Part shown: positions 1 through 6,788 of the stretch, in pieces
Numbering within the stretch: the stretch's first letter is position 1
Layout of the letters: every line of letters starts with the position of its first letter
From: an uncultured Methylobacillus sp.
GTDB lineage: Bacteria > Pseudomonadota > Gammaproteobacteria > Burkholderiales > Methylophilaceae
Reading direction: 5' to 3'
DNA length: 23,777 nt
NCBI GenBank assembly: GCA_946478965.1
Contig: CAMLDQ010000031.1
Span: forward strand, 1 to 23,777
The notes under the pieces: model-generated
The model's input: only the letters and a program-made list of their open reading frames with translations
Told to the model about the DNA's origin: nothing
Database searches by the model: none
Translations under genes and position numbers: made by a program

Positions 1-52
1 AACGATGCATGCCGCGCTTGGACGGCGACTTCTTGTTTTGTTGAACAGCCAT
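1..52 (-). CDS. rpmF: 50S ribosomal protein L32, N-terminal fragment
   Basis: Only the first 17 codons lie in the window; the rest continues past the left edge. The visible residues begin MAVQQNKKSPSKRGMHR, the characteristic basic N-terminus of bacterial ribosomal protein L32, a small structural protein of the large ribosomal subunit. A good Shine-Dalgarno AGGAG lies at 61-65, 8 bases before the ATG, which fixes the start. It sits 25 bases downstream of yceD on the same strand, the conserved yceD-rpmF pair that is co-transcribed in many proteobacteria. In relatives plsX and fab genes usually follow, but they are outside this window. Confidence 0.95.
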   Translation of the reverse strand, partial: MAVQQNKKSPSKRGMHR

Positions 53-77
53 GATTGTTGCTCCTAATAATGAAACT

Positions 78-578
78 TCACTCTTTATTTAACTTCAGCC
101 CCTGCAATACCTTGAAGGGGCTTTCTTTTTGTTCTTGCGCCGAGGACAGGGCGCGATTGCAACCGGCATCCTCATGCGCCGGCGACAACGGCAGACTCAA
201 CAGCACTTCATCCTCGACCAATGCGACCAGATCCAACTGCGGGTCCGCCACCATATATTCCACGTCGTCGCGCTCATCCTCCGGCTCGGGCAAGTCCTCC
301 TCGCCTGGCACCAGAATAAACGTTGCCTCGGCCTCGAGCGGATACGCAAGAGACCCGAGGCAGCGCTGACAAACCAGATGCAAGTCACCCGCAACCTGCA
401 GGCGGAGCTCTGGCTCGCTATTCGCGTTCACGCTCCCCACTAGGCTGAATCGAAGCTCGCCCTCCGCAGAGGAAACCAGCTCTTTCAACCTCGGAAAATC
501 AAAGACCGCGATTGTATCATGAATTTCCGAGGATTTACGAGCAAACTCAAGGCTGTTGATGCTGGTGTGTGCAGTCAT
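78..578 (-). CDS. yceD: YceD/DUF177 family protein (23S rRNA accumulation, large-subunit biogenesis)
   Basis: This is a 166-residue protein of the YceD/DUF177 family. The family is linked to 23S rRNA processing and ribosome assembly; its biochemical role is not settled. The sequence shows the family's CxxC motif (CQRC, about residues 70-73), an acidic stretch at about 94-106, the conserved VALVEDEVLLSLPLSPAH block, a later Cys at about 140 and the C-terminal PFKVLQGL. A TTG six codons upstream keeps the frame open, but I chose the ATG at 578 because a predicted promoter (588-616) would start transcription only a few bases before it. No clear Shine-Dalgarno is visible. It precedes rpmF by 25 bases, as in E. 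coli. Confidence 0.9.
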   Translation of the reverse strand: MTAHTSINSLEFARKSSEIHDTIAVFDFPRLKELVSSAEGELRFSLVGSVNANSEPELRLQVAGDLHLVCQRCLGSLAYPLEAEATFILVPGEEDLPEPEDERDDVEYMVADPQLDLVALVEDEVLLSLPLSPAHEDAGCNRALSSAQEQKESPFKVLQGLKLNKE

Positions 579-587
579 AAGGCGCGC

Positions 588-616
588 ATGGTACAATCAG
601 CCGGTTTTTGTGTCAA
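588..616 (-). promoter_or_regulatory. Putative sigma-70 promoter of yceD-rpmF
   Basis: Reading leftward, a perfect -35 TTGACA (616-611) is followed by a 17-base spacer and the -10 TACCAT (593-588, 4 of 6). The expected transcription start is near 580-582, only 2-4 bases before the yceD ATG at 578, so the message would be nearly leaderless. This fits the absence of a Shine-Dalgarno. The -35 lies inside the inverted repeat at 601-623, and the -10 overlaps the -10 of the opposing pycA promoter. Assigned by pattern only. Confidence 0.55.
589..597 (+). promoter_or_regulatory. Putative extended -10 promoter of pycAB
   Basis: The sequence TGGTACAAT matches the extended -10 consensus TGnTATAAT with one mismatch. 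No good -35 is seen 16-18 bases upstream (GTGCAG), as expected for an extended -10 promoter. Transcription would start near 604, about 28 bases before the pycA GTG. Its core overlaps the -10 of the leftward yceD promoter, so the two polymerases could not occupy the site together. Confidence 0.45.
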
Positions 617-623
617 AAATCGG
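601..623. repeat. Inverted repeat/hairpin in the yceD-pycA control region
   Basis: CCGGTTTTTG (601-610) and CAAAAATCGG (614-623) are inverted copies with one mismatch separated by TGT. In the rightward RNA the mismatch is a G-U wobble, so a full 10-bp stem with a 3-base loop can form 8 bases ahead of the pycA start codon. As DNA it spans the -35 of the yceD promoter and could be an operator. Its role is unknown. Confidence 0.6.
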
Positions 624-631
624 GTTTCTTC

Positions 632-2050
632 GTGATCAAAAAAATACTCGTTGCCAATCGCGGTGAAATCGCCGTCCGGATTGTCCGCGCCTGCTCGGAG
701 ATGGGGATCGAATCGGTAGCCATTTATACCGATGCGGATCGCCATGCCTTGCACGTCAAAAAAGCGGATGAAGCCTACAATATCGGCTCCGACCCTGTCG
801 TCGGTTACCTTAATGCGCACAACATCGTCAATCTTGCCGTGGCTTCCGGCTGCGATGCGCTGCACCCAGGCTATGGCTTCTTGTCTGAAAATCCGGAATT
901 AGCGGAAATCTGTGCGCGCCGAGGCATCAAGTTTATTGGTCCGGACGCACGCGTCATTCGCCAGATGGGTGACAAGATCCAGGCGCGCAACGCCATGATT
1001 GCTGCCGGCATTCCTTGTGTGCCCGGCAGCGACGGCAACCTGGAAAGCCTGGAAGATGCCGTCAAGCTCGCCAACAAAATCGGCTACCCGGTCATGCTGA
1101 AAGCCACCAATGGCGGTGGCGGCCGCGGTATCCGTCGCTGCAACAGCGAAAAGGAACTGCTGGGCAATTACGAGCGCGTGATTTCGGAAGCCAGCAAGGC
1201 GTTCGGCAAGCCCGAAGTGTTTTTGGAAAAATGCGTGGTCAACCCACGCCATATCGAAGCCCAGATCTTGGCCGACAGCCATGGCAACGCCATTCATCTA
1301 TTTGAGCGTGACTGTTCCATCCAGCGCCGCAACCAGAAACTCATCGAAATCGCACCCTCCCCGCAACTGACGCAGGCGCAGCGCGAATACATCGGCAAGC
1401 TCGCGGTCAAGGCCGCAAAAGCCGTCGGTTACAAGAACGCCGGTACAGTGGAGTTTCTGCTCGACCAGGACAACAATTTCTATTTCATGGAAATGAACAC
1501 CCGCCTGCAGGTCGAGCACACTGTGACGGAAAGCATCACAGGCATCGACATCGTGCAGGAACAGATCCGTATCGCCGACGGCCTGCCCTTGCAATACAAG
1601 CAGGAAGACGTCAAATTCCGCGGCTACGCGATGGAGTTCCGCATCAACGCGGAGGACCCCAAGAACAGCTTCCTGCCCAGTTTCGGCAAGATCACGCGCT
1701 ACTATGCACCTGGCGGCCCCGGTGTGCGGGTAGATGCGGCCATGTACAGCGGTTACGTGATTCCGCCCTACTATGATTCCATGTGCGCCAAGCTCACCGT
1801 ATGGGCCTTGACGTGGGAAGGCGTGGTCGAGCGCGGTCGCCGCGCGCTGAACGACATGGTGGTCTACGGCGTGAAGACCACCATTCCTTATTACCAGGAA
1901 ATTCTCAAGCACAAGGATTTCAAGGGAGCTGATTTCGACACCAGTTTTGTCGAAGCCCACCCCGAACTGATTAACTATGAAACCGAATTGCCGCCCGAAC
2001 TGATCGCCGCGGCAATTTCCGCTGCCATCGCCGCGCACGAAGGCATTTGA
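632..2050 (+). CDS. pycA: Pyruvate carboxylase, biotin carboxylase subunit (PycA)
   Basis: A 472-residue biotin carboxylase: ATP and bicarbonate are used to carboxylate biotin carried on the partner subunit PycB. The N-terminal fold begins IKKILVANRGEIAVRI; the ATP-grasp glycine loop is TNGGGGRGIRR at about residues 159-169, and the catalytic block EMNTRLQVEHTVTE lies at about 287-300. The frame opens from a TTG at 608, but the GTG at 632 gives the usual family N-terminus and length, so I start there; the ribosome site is weak. The same fold serves acetyl-CoA carboxylase (AccC). Assignment to pyruvate carboxylase rests on the adjacent pycB, 28 bases downstream, and the cytosolic product would be oxaloacetate for the TCA cycle. 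Confidence 0.88.
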   Translation: MIKKILVANRGEIAVRIVRACSEMGIESVAIYTDADRHALHVKKADEAYNIGSDPVVGYLNAHNIVNLAVASGCDALHPGYGFLSENPELAEICARRGIKFIGPDARVIRQMGDKIQARNAMIAAGIPCVPGSDGNLESLEDAVKLANKIGYPVMLKATNGGGGRGIRRCNSEKELLGNYERVISEASKAFGKPEVFLEKCVVNPRHIEAQILADSHGNAIHLFERDCSIQRRNQKLIEIAPSPQLTQAQREYIGKLAVKAAKAVGYKNAGTVEFLLDQDNNFYFMEMNTRLQVEHTVTESITGIDIVQEQIRIADGLPLQYKQEDVKFRGYAMEFRINAEDPKNSFLPSFGKITRYYAPGGPGVRVDAAMYSGYVIPPYYDSMCAKLTVWALTWEGVVERGRRALNDMVVYGVKTTIPYYQEILKHKDFKGADFDTSFVEAHPELINYETELPPELIAAAISAAIAAHEGI

Positions 2051-2078
2051 TCAATATTTAAAGTGGTAAGTTAATATT

Positions 2079-3920
2079 ATGGCGAAAGTATATGTTTCAG
2101 AACTAGTTTTGCGCGACGGTCATCAGTCTTTGATTGCCACGCGCATGCGCACGGAAGACATGCTCCCGATATGCTCAAAACTGGATGCCATCGGCTTCTG
2201 GTCGCTTGAAGCCTGGGGCGGTGCCACCTTCGATGCCTGCGTGCGCTACCTGAAAGAAGACCCTTGGGAGCGCCTGAAAAAGCTGCGCAAGGCGTTGCCG
2301 AACAGTCGCCTTCAAATGCTGCTGCGCGGACAGAACCTGCTCGGCTATCGTCACTACTCCGACGACGTGGTACGCGCTTTTGTGCAGAAATCTGCCGACA
2401 ATGGCGTCGACGTGTTTCGCATCTTCGACGCGATGAACGACGTGCGCAATCTGCGCGTTTCCATCGAAGCGGTCAAGAAGGTCGGCAAGCACGCTGAGGG
2501 CACCATCAGTTACACCACCAGTCCGGTGCACGACATCCCCTACTTCGTTTCGCTGGCGAAGGAACTGGAAGCGATGGGCAGCGATACACTGGCGATCAAG
2601 GACATGGCCGGTCTGCTCACCCCCTACACCACCGGCGAACTGGTCCAGGCACTGCGCGGAGCGATCAATATCCCGATCCACCTGCACAGCCACGCCACCT
2701 CGGGCTTGTCCGCAATGTGCTTCCTGAAAGCCGTCGAAGCCGGCGCTGCGATTCTGGATACGTGCGTTTCCGCCTTCGGCGAAGGCGCCAGCCATGCGTC
2801 CACGGAAAGCATCGTCGCCGCCCTGCAAGGCACCGAATACGACACCGGCCTGGACCTGGCAGCGATCCAGGAAATCAATGCCTATTTCCGCGAGGTACGC
2901 AAGAAATACTGGCAATTCGAAAGCGATTTCACTGGCGTGGACACCCGCGTGCTGGTCAACCAGGTGCCGGGCGGCATGATTTCCAACCTGTCTAACCAGC
3001 TCAAGGAACAAGGCGCACTGGACAAGATGGACGCCGTGCTGGCGGAAATTCCGCGCGTGCGGGAAGATCTCGGTTTTCCGCCCCTCGTTACCCCGACCTC
3101 CCAGATCGTCGGCACCCAGGCCGTGCTTAACGTGCTGACCGGGGCTCGCTACAAATCGGTCACGACCGAGGTCAAGAATTACCTGCTCGGCCACTACGGC
3201 AAGGCGCCTGGAACGATCAACACGGAAGTCAGGAGCCTGGCCGTAGGCAATGCGGAGGTCGTCACCTGCCGGCCTGCCGACCTGTTGGAAGACGAGATGG
3301 ACAAGCTGCGCATCGAGATCGAAACTCTGGCCAAGAGCGATGAAGACGTGCTGACCTACGCCATGTTCCCTGACCTCGCGCAGACTTTCCTGCAGGAACG
3401 CAACGCCGGCACCTTGAAACCAGAACAGCTTCTGACCAAAGAGGCGGCCCAGACTGCCTCGGCCCGCTATGCGCCGAACGAGTTCAAGGTCACCCTGCAT
3501 GGCGAAACCTTCCATATCAAGCTCACCGGCAGCGGACACCACGGCGAAGAGCAGCGACCGTTCTACGTCTCCGTAGACGGTATCTCCGAGGAAGTCATCG
3601 TCGAGACCCTGAGCGAAATCGAGGTTTCCGGCAGCGGCAACGGTGGCTCGAAGAAAAAGGCCGTGTCCGCCGGCGCGGCTGGCGGCAGCCGTCCGCGCCC
3701 GACGCATGAAGGCTGCGTGGAAACCGCAATGCCCGGCACCATCGTCGACGTCAAGGTCAAGGCTGGTGACAAGGTCAATGCCGGGGATGCTGTACTGGTG
3801 ATCGAAGCCATGAAAATGGAAAACGAAATCCAGGCCCCGAGGAGCGGAATCGTGGTAAGCGTGCACGTCAAGAAAGGCGACAGCGTCACCCCGGATGAAA
3901 CGCTGATCGAAATTCAATAA
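2079..3920 (+). CDS. pycB: Pyruvate carboxylase, carboxyltransferase-biotin carrier subunit (PycB)
   Basis: A 613-residue protein that transfers the carboxyl group from biotin to pyruvate. The N-terminal carboxyltransferase barrel starts with [11 protein letters not shown] (metal ligand D13). It carries the catalytic lysine in [12 protein letters not shown] (K174) and metal-binding histidines in HLHSHATSG (H203, H205). A Ser/Gly/Lys-rich linker at about 515-535 leads to the C-terminal biotinyl domain with EAMKMENE, where K579 is the biotin-attachment lysine. The architecture is shared with oxaloacetate decarboxylase alpha and transcarboxylase 5S. Pairing with a biotin carboxylase and the lack of oadB/oadG membrane-pump genes favour pyruvate carboxylase. 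A strong terminator follows 11 bases after the stop. Confidence 0.88.
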   Translation: MAKVYVSELVLRDGHQSLIATRMRTEDMLPICSKLDAIGFWSLEAWGGATFDACVRYLKEDPWERLKKLRKALPNSRLQMLLRGQNLLGYRHYSDDVVRAFVQKSADNGVDVFRIFDAMNDVRNLRVSIEAVKKVGKHAEGTISYTTSPVHDIPYFVSLAKELEAMGSDTLAIKDMAGLLTPYTTGELVQALRGAINIPIHLHSHATSGLSAMCFLKAVEAGAAILDTCVSAFGEGASHASTESIVAALQGTEYDTGLDLAAIQEINAYFREVRKKYWQFESDFTGVDTRVLVNQVPGGMISNLSNQLKEQGALDKMDAVLAEIPRVREDLGFPPLVTPTSQIVGTQAVLNVLTGARYKSVTTEVKNYLLGHYGKAPGTINTEVRSLAVGNAEVVTCRPADLLEDEMDKLRIEIETLAKSDEDVLTYAMFPDLAQTFLQERNAGTLKPEQLLTKEAAQTASARYAPNEFKVTLHGETFHIKLTGSGHHGEEQRPFYVSVDGISEEVIVETLSEIEVSGSGNGGSKKKAVSAGAAGGSRPRPTHEGCVETAMPGTIVDVKVKAGDKVNAGDAVLVIEAMKMENEIQAPRSGIVVSVHVKKGDSVTPDETLIEIQ

Positions 3921-3931
3921 TCAAATTAACG

Positions 3932-3958
3932 GGCCGGCGCAAGCCGGCCTTTTGTTTT
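3932..3958 (+). terminator. Rho-independent terminator after pycAB
   Basis: A perfect 7-bp GC-only stem, GGCCGGC (3932-3938) with GCCGGCC (3943-3949), is closed by a GCAA tetraloop and followed by TTTTGTTTT. This is a textbook intrinsic terminator for pycAB. The T-tract runs straight into the ATG of maf at 3959. Confidence 0.9.
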
Positions 3959-4543
3959 ATGCCGACACCCAAACTGATACTGGCCTCCTCTTCCATTTAC
4001 CGGCGCGAATTGCTGGAACGCCTGCAGATTCCGTTTACAGTCGTCACACCGGATGTCGACGAGACGCCTCTGGAACATGAAGCACCGCAGGAAACCGCTC
4101 TCCGGCTGGCCCAGGCCAAGGCGCGCAAGGTAGGCAACCAGAACCCCAACGCACTGATCATAGGCTGCGATCAGGTCGCCACCCTGGACGGCATGCAGCT
4201 CGGCAAGCCGCTGACGCACGAGAATGCCGTGAAACAGCTTGCGATGATGCGCGGCCGCACCGTGCTGTTCCACAGCGCGCTATGCCTGTACAACGCCGTC
4301 ACGGATGGCATGCAAGCAGAAAACGTCGTCTACGAAGTCCGCTTCCGCCAGCTTGGCGATGCACAGATCGAAAACTACCTGCGCCTGGAACAGCCTTACC
4401 ACTGCGCCGGCAGCGCCAAGTCCGAAGGGCTGGGAATCGCGCTGATGGAATACATGCGCGGCGATGATCCCAATGCGCTGGTCGGGTTGCCACTCATCAG
4501 GCTGATTGGCATGTTGCAAAAGGAAGGTGTCAACGTAATATAG
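3959..4543 (+). CDS. maf: Maf-family nucleotide pyrophosphatase, YceF type
   Basis: A 194-residue Maf/Ham1-fold enzyme that hydrolyses non-canonical or modified nucleoside triphosphates; the YceF subgroup is reported to prefer 7-methyl-GTP. Seen here are the N-terminal [14 protein letters not shown] loop, PDVDE at about 31-35, the conserved GCDQVA with likely catalytic D71, and the YceF-type GSAKSEGLG at about 151-159. The N-terminus matches the family, so the ATG is credible although the pycB terminator fills the place of a Shine-Dalgarno. In E. coli yceF is divergent from yceD-rpmF; here the same divergence is kept with pycAB in between. It is followed by two more rightward genes. Confidence 0.9.
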   Translation: MPTPKLILASSSIYRRELLERLQIPFTVVTPDVDETPLEHEAPQETALRLAQAKARKVGNQNPNALIIGCDQVATLDGMQLGKPLTHENAVKQLAMMRGRTVLFHSALCLYNAVTDGMQAENVVYEVRFRQLGDAQIENYLRLEQPYHCAGSAKSEGLGIALMEYMRGDDPNALVGLPLIRLIGMLQKEGVNVI

Positions 4544-4579
4544 CTGTAGTTCCGTTCAAGCCTCGTCCTGGAGCCCGTC

Positions 4580-6016
4580 ATGTCAACGTACCGCCACATC
4601 CTACCCCTCCTGCTATCGATCGCCGCCTCTCCCGCAGCGTCTGCGGACGAATTCCGCAGCACCATGGAGGACCAGAAAAGTGTCGCGGTAACGATCTATA
4701 ACGAAGACCTGGCGCTGATCAAGGATCAGCGAATACTCAAGCTGGGCAGCGGGCAAAACACCCTGGCCTTCCGTGACGTCAGCGCGCAAATTCGCCCGGA
4801 GACTGCGCTGCTCAGAAGCGTGACCAGCCCAGGGAAGCTCGCCGTACTTGAACAGAATTTCGATTTCGACCTGCTGACGCCACAGAAACTGCTTGAGAAG
4901 TTTGTCGGCAAGACAGTAGGCATCGTCAAAACGCAACCGACGACGGGCACGGAAACCGTCGAGCAGGCCCAGGTTCTGTCAGCCAATAATGGCGTCGTTC
5001 TGAAAATAGGCGACCGTATCGAGACCGGCATCCCCGGGCGCATCGTCTACAACAGCGTCCCGGCCAATCTGCGGGATCGCCCGACCCTGGTGATGTCGCT
5101 GGACAATACCGGCCCCGCGCAGCAGGAGGTCGAACTAAGCTACCTGTCCGGAGGCCTGGGCTGGAAAGCCGACTATGTTGCTGAACTCAACGGCGACGAC
5201 GCCCGTCTGGATCTGTCCGGCTGGGTAACATTGACCAATACGAGCGGCACGGCCTACCGTAATGCGCGGCTTCAACTGGTCGCCGGCGACGTCCATCGGG
5301 TACAGGAAGAAATTCGCGCCGTTCGTCCCATGATGAAAACTCTGGAAATGGCCGCCAGCGCTGCGCCGCAGATGACCGAAGAATCCCTGCTTGAATATCA
5401 TCTGTATACGCTGGACCGCCCGACCACGCTCGCCGAGAACCAGACCAAGCAGGTTTCACTGCTTTCCGCCGTCAATGTCCCTGTGCGCAAGGAACTCCTG
5501 CTGCGCGGAGCGGATTATTACTACGGATCGAGCTACGGCGAACTTGGCCAGAAAATGAAGGTTGGCGTTTTCATCGAATTCGACAACAAGGAAAGCTCAC
5601 GCCTAGGCATGCCGCTCCCCAAAGGCGTCATTCGCGTCTATAAACGGGATCGTGTGGGCAACACGCAATTCGTCGGTGAAGACCGTATCGACCATACGCC
5701 CAAGAATGAGAAAATCCGCCTCAAGCTCGGGGAGTCTTTCGACGTTACGGCCGACAAGAAGCAAACCGATTTCAAGAAACTACCTAACCCATCCAAGGGC
5801 AATGCGCAATTCGAAAGCGCTTATGAAATCGTGCTGAAAAATGCCAAAAAGGAAAACGTCAGCGTCACGGTTCAGGAACCGATTCCAGCCGACTGGAAAA
5901 TGCTGAGCAGCAGCCTTCCTTACGAGAAGACCGCCAGCAACACCGCCACCTGGCATGTCGACGTACCATCCGAAGGTACAGCCACCCTTACTTACCGCGT
6001 ACTGGTGAAGTATTGA
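4580..6016 (+). CDS. Exported DUF4139 domain protein
   Basis: A 478-residue protein with a Sec signal peptide: a short basic start, a hydrophobic stretch (residues 7-17) and a probable AlaSerAla cleavage site after residue 22 before DEF. The mature part matches my knowledge of DUF4139 proteins: an N-terminal strand-rich region opening SVAVTIYNEDLALIKDQR, a central part around LSYLSGGLGWKADYVAEL and WVTLTNTSGTAYRNARLQLVAGDV, and a C-terminal domain ending YRVLVKY. No catalytic motif is evident. The location is probably periplasmic. Shine-Dalgarno GGAG (4570-4573) supports the ATG. It lies between maf and an RsmI-like gene with short gaps, so co-transcription is likely. Function is unknown. Confidence 0.85.
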   Translation: MSTYRHILPLLLSIAASPAASADEFRSTMEDQKSVAVTIYNEDLALIKDQRILKLGSGQNTLAFRDVSAQIRPETALLRSVTSPGKLAVLEQNFDFDLLTPQKLLEKFVGKTVGIVKTQPTTGTETVEQAQVLSANNGVVLKIGDRIETGIPGRIVYNSVPANLRDRPTLVMSLDNTGPAQQEVELSYLSGGLGWKADYVAELNGDDARLDLSGWVTLTNTSGTAYRNARLQLVAGDVHRVQEEIRAVRPMMKTLEMAASAAPQMTEESLLEYHLYTLDRPTTLAENQTKQVSLLSAVNVPVRKELLLRGADYYYGSSYGELGQKMKVGVFIEFDNKESSRLGMPLPKGVIRVYKRDRVGNTQFVGEDRIDHTPKNEKIRLKLGESFDVTADKKQTDFKKLPNPSKGNAQFESAYEIVLKNAKKENVSVTVQEPIPADWKMLSSSLPYEKTASNTATWHVDVPSEGTATLTYRVLVKY

Positions 6017-6075
6017 TCAGCGCCACTTGCAGTCTGCGCGTCACCGAACTCCCTGCCATGCATTGCCGGCGCTGA
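6017..6075 (+). repeat. Inverted repeat in the gap before the RsmI-like gene
   Basis: TCAGCGCC (6017-6024) and GGCGCTGA (6068-6075) are perfect 8-base inverted copies flanking a 43-base interior. They fill the gap between the DUF4139 stop codon (6014-6016) and the next ATG (6077). In the RNA the 3' arm would pair right where the ribosome must bind, and no Shine-Dalgarno is obvious. Confidence 0.5.
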
Positions 6076-6076
6076 C

Positions 6077-6787
6077 ATGAGTTTCGGCACGCTATACATG
6101 CTCCCCGTCACGCTCGGGGATGATGTCGTTTCCAGAGTCCTGCCGGCGGATGTCATCGCCCACGCGCAGCGCCTGGAGATTTTCGTCGTCGAGAATGAAA
6201 AAACCGCGCGGCGTTTTCTTGGCGCAATCAAACCGTTGAAACCCGTGCGCGAACTTGTGCTGCTGACATTGAACGAACATACGGCCGCAAAGGAGCTACC
6301 GGCTTTGCTGGCCCCGCTGCTGGAAGGAAAGGATGTTGGGCTGATGTCCGAGGCCGGCTGTCCTGGCGTGGCTGATCCGGGAGCGCAACTGGCGGCACTG
6401 GCGCATGGAAAAGGCATACGCGTCGCGCCGCTGGTCGGCCCCTCCTCCATCCTGCTTTCGCTGATGGCCTCCGGGTTGGATGGGCAACGCTTTACCTTTC
6501 TCGGTTATCTGCCCAGCGAAAAATCGGCGCGTATCCACAAATTGCGAGAGCTGGAGCAAGACTCGCGCAAGCAGCATGAAACGCAGATTTTCATCGAAAC
6601 GCCTTATCGCAACCAGCACTTGCTGGAGGATATCCTGGCCGCTTGCCATGGCGAAACCCGGCTATGCATCGCCTGCAACATCAGCCTGCCAGGCGAAATG
6701 ATCGTGACCCGCCGCATCATGGATTGGAAAAAAACGCCATTACCGGACCTGCATAAGAAACCGACCGTCTTCCTGTTGCTGGCGTAA
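6077..6787 (+). CDS. SAM-dependent methyltransferase of the RsmI/tetrapyrrole methylase family (short paralogue)
   Basis: A 236-residue protein related to RsmI, the 16S rRNA 2'-O-methyltransferase for C1402. Family landmarks are present in altered form: GTLYMLPVTLGDD at the N-terminus, MSEAGCPGVADPG (about 90-102, the SDAGtPlisDPG position), PLVGPSSI and FLGYLP. It lacks the usual C-terminal region of full RsmI (about 280 residues) and its first strand reads MLPVTLGD instead of VxTPIGNLxD, so the target may differ. Such short RsmI paralogues occur near maf in betaproteobacteria. The gene ends one base from the convergent MFS gene, with no terminator visible between them. Confidence 0.8.
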   Translation: MSFGTLYMLPVTLGDDVVSRVLPADVIAHAQRLEIFVVENEKTARRFLGAIKPLKPVRELVLLTLNEHTAAKELPALLAPLLEGKDVGLMSEAGCPGVADPGAQLAALAHGKGIRVAPLVGPSSILLSLMASGLDGQRFTFLGYLPSEKSARIHKLRELEQDSRKQHETQIFIETPYRNQHLLEDILAACHGETRLCIACNISLPGEMIVTRRIMDWKKTPLPDLHKKPTVFLLLA

Positions 6788-6788
6788 G

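Noticed and set aside
579..596. TTG at 596 as the yceD start, adding six residues
   Set aside because: The predicted promoter -10 covers this codon, so it would not be in the message, and the family N-terminus fits the ATG at 578.
608..631. TTG at 608 as the pycA start, adding eight residues
   Set aside because: It would lie within the hairpin 601-623, and the added residues are not part of the usual biotin carboxylase N-terminus.
2053..2078. AATATT repeats between pycA and pycB
   Set aside because: The short AT-rich inverted match with a bulge is within what is expected in a spacer and shows no regulatory pattern.
2175..3917. A 580-codon open frame on the strand opposite pycB
   Set aside because: It is entirely antisense to a well-recognised gene in a GC-biased region, its translation resembles no family I know, and PycB motifs explain the sequence fully.
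2079..3920. Oxaloacetate decarboxylase alpha subunit (Na+ pump)
   Set aside because: No membrane beta or gamma subunit genes are present, and the upstream partner is a biotin carboxylase, which fits pyruvate carboxylase.
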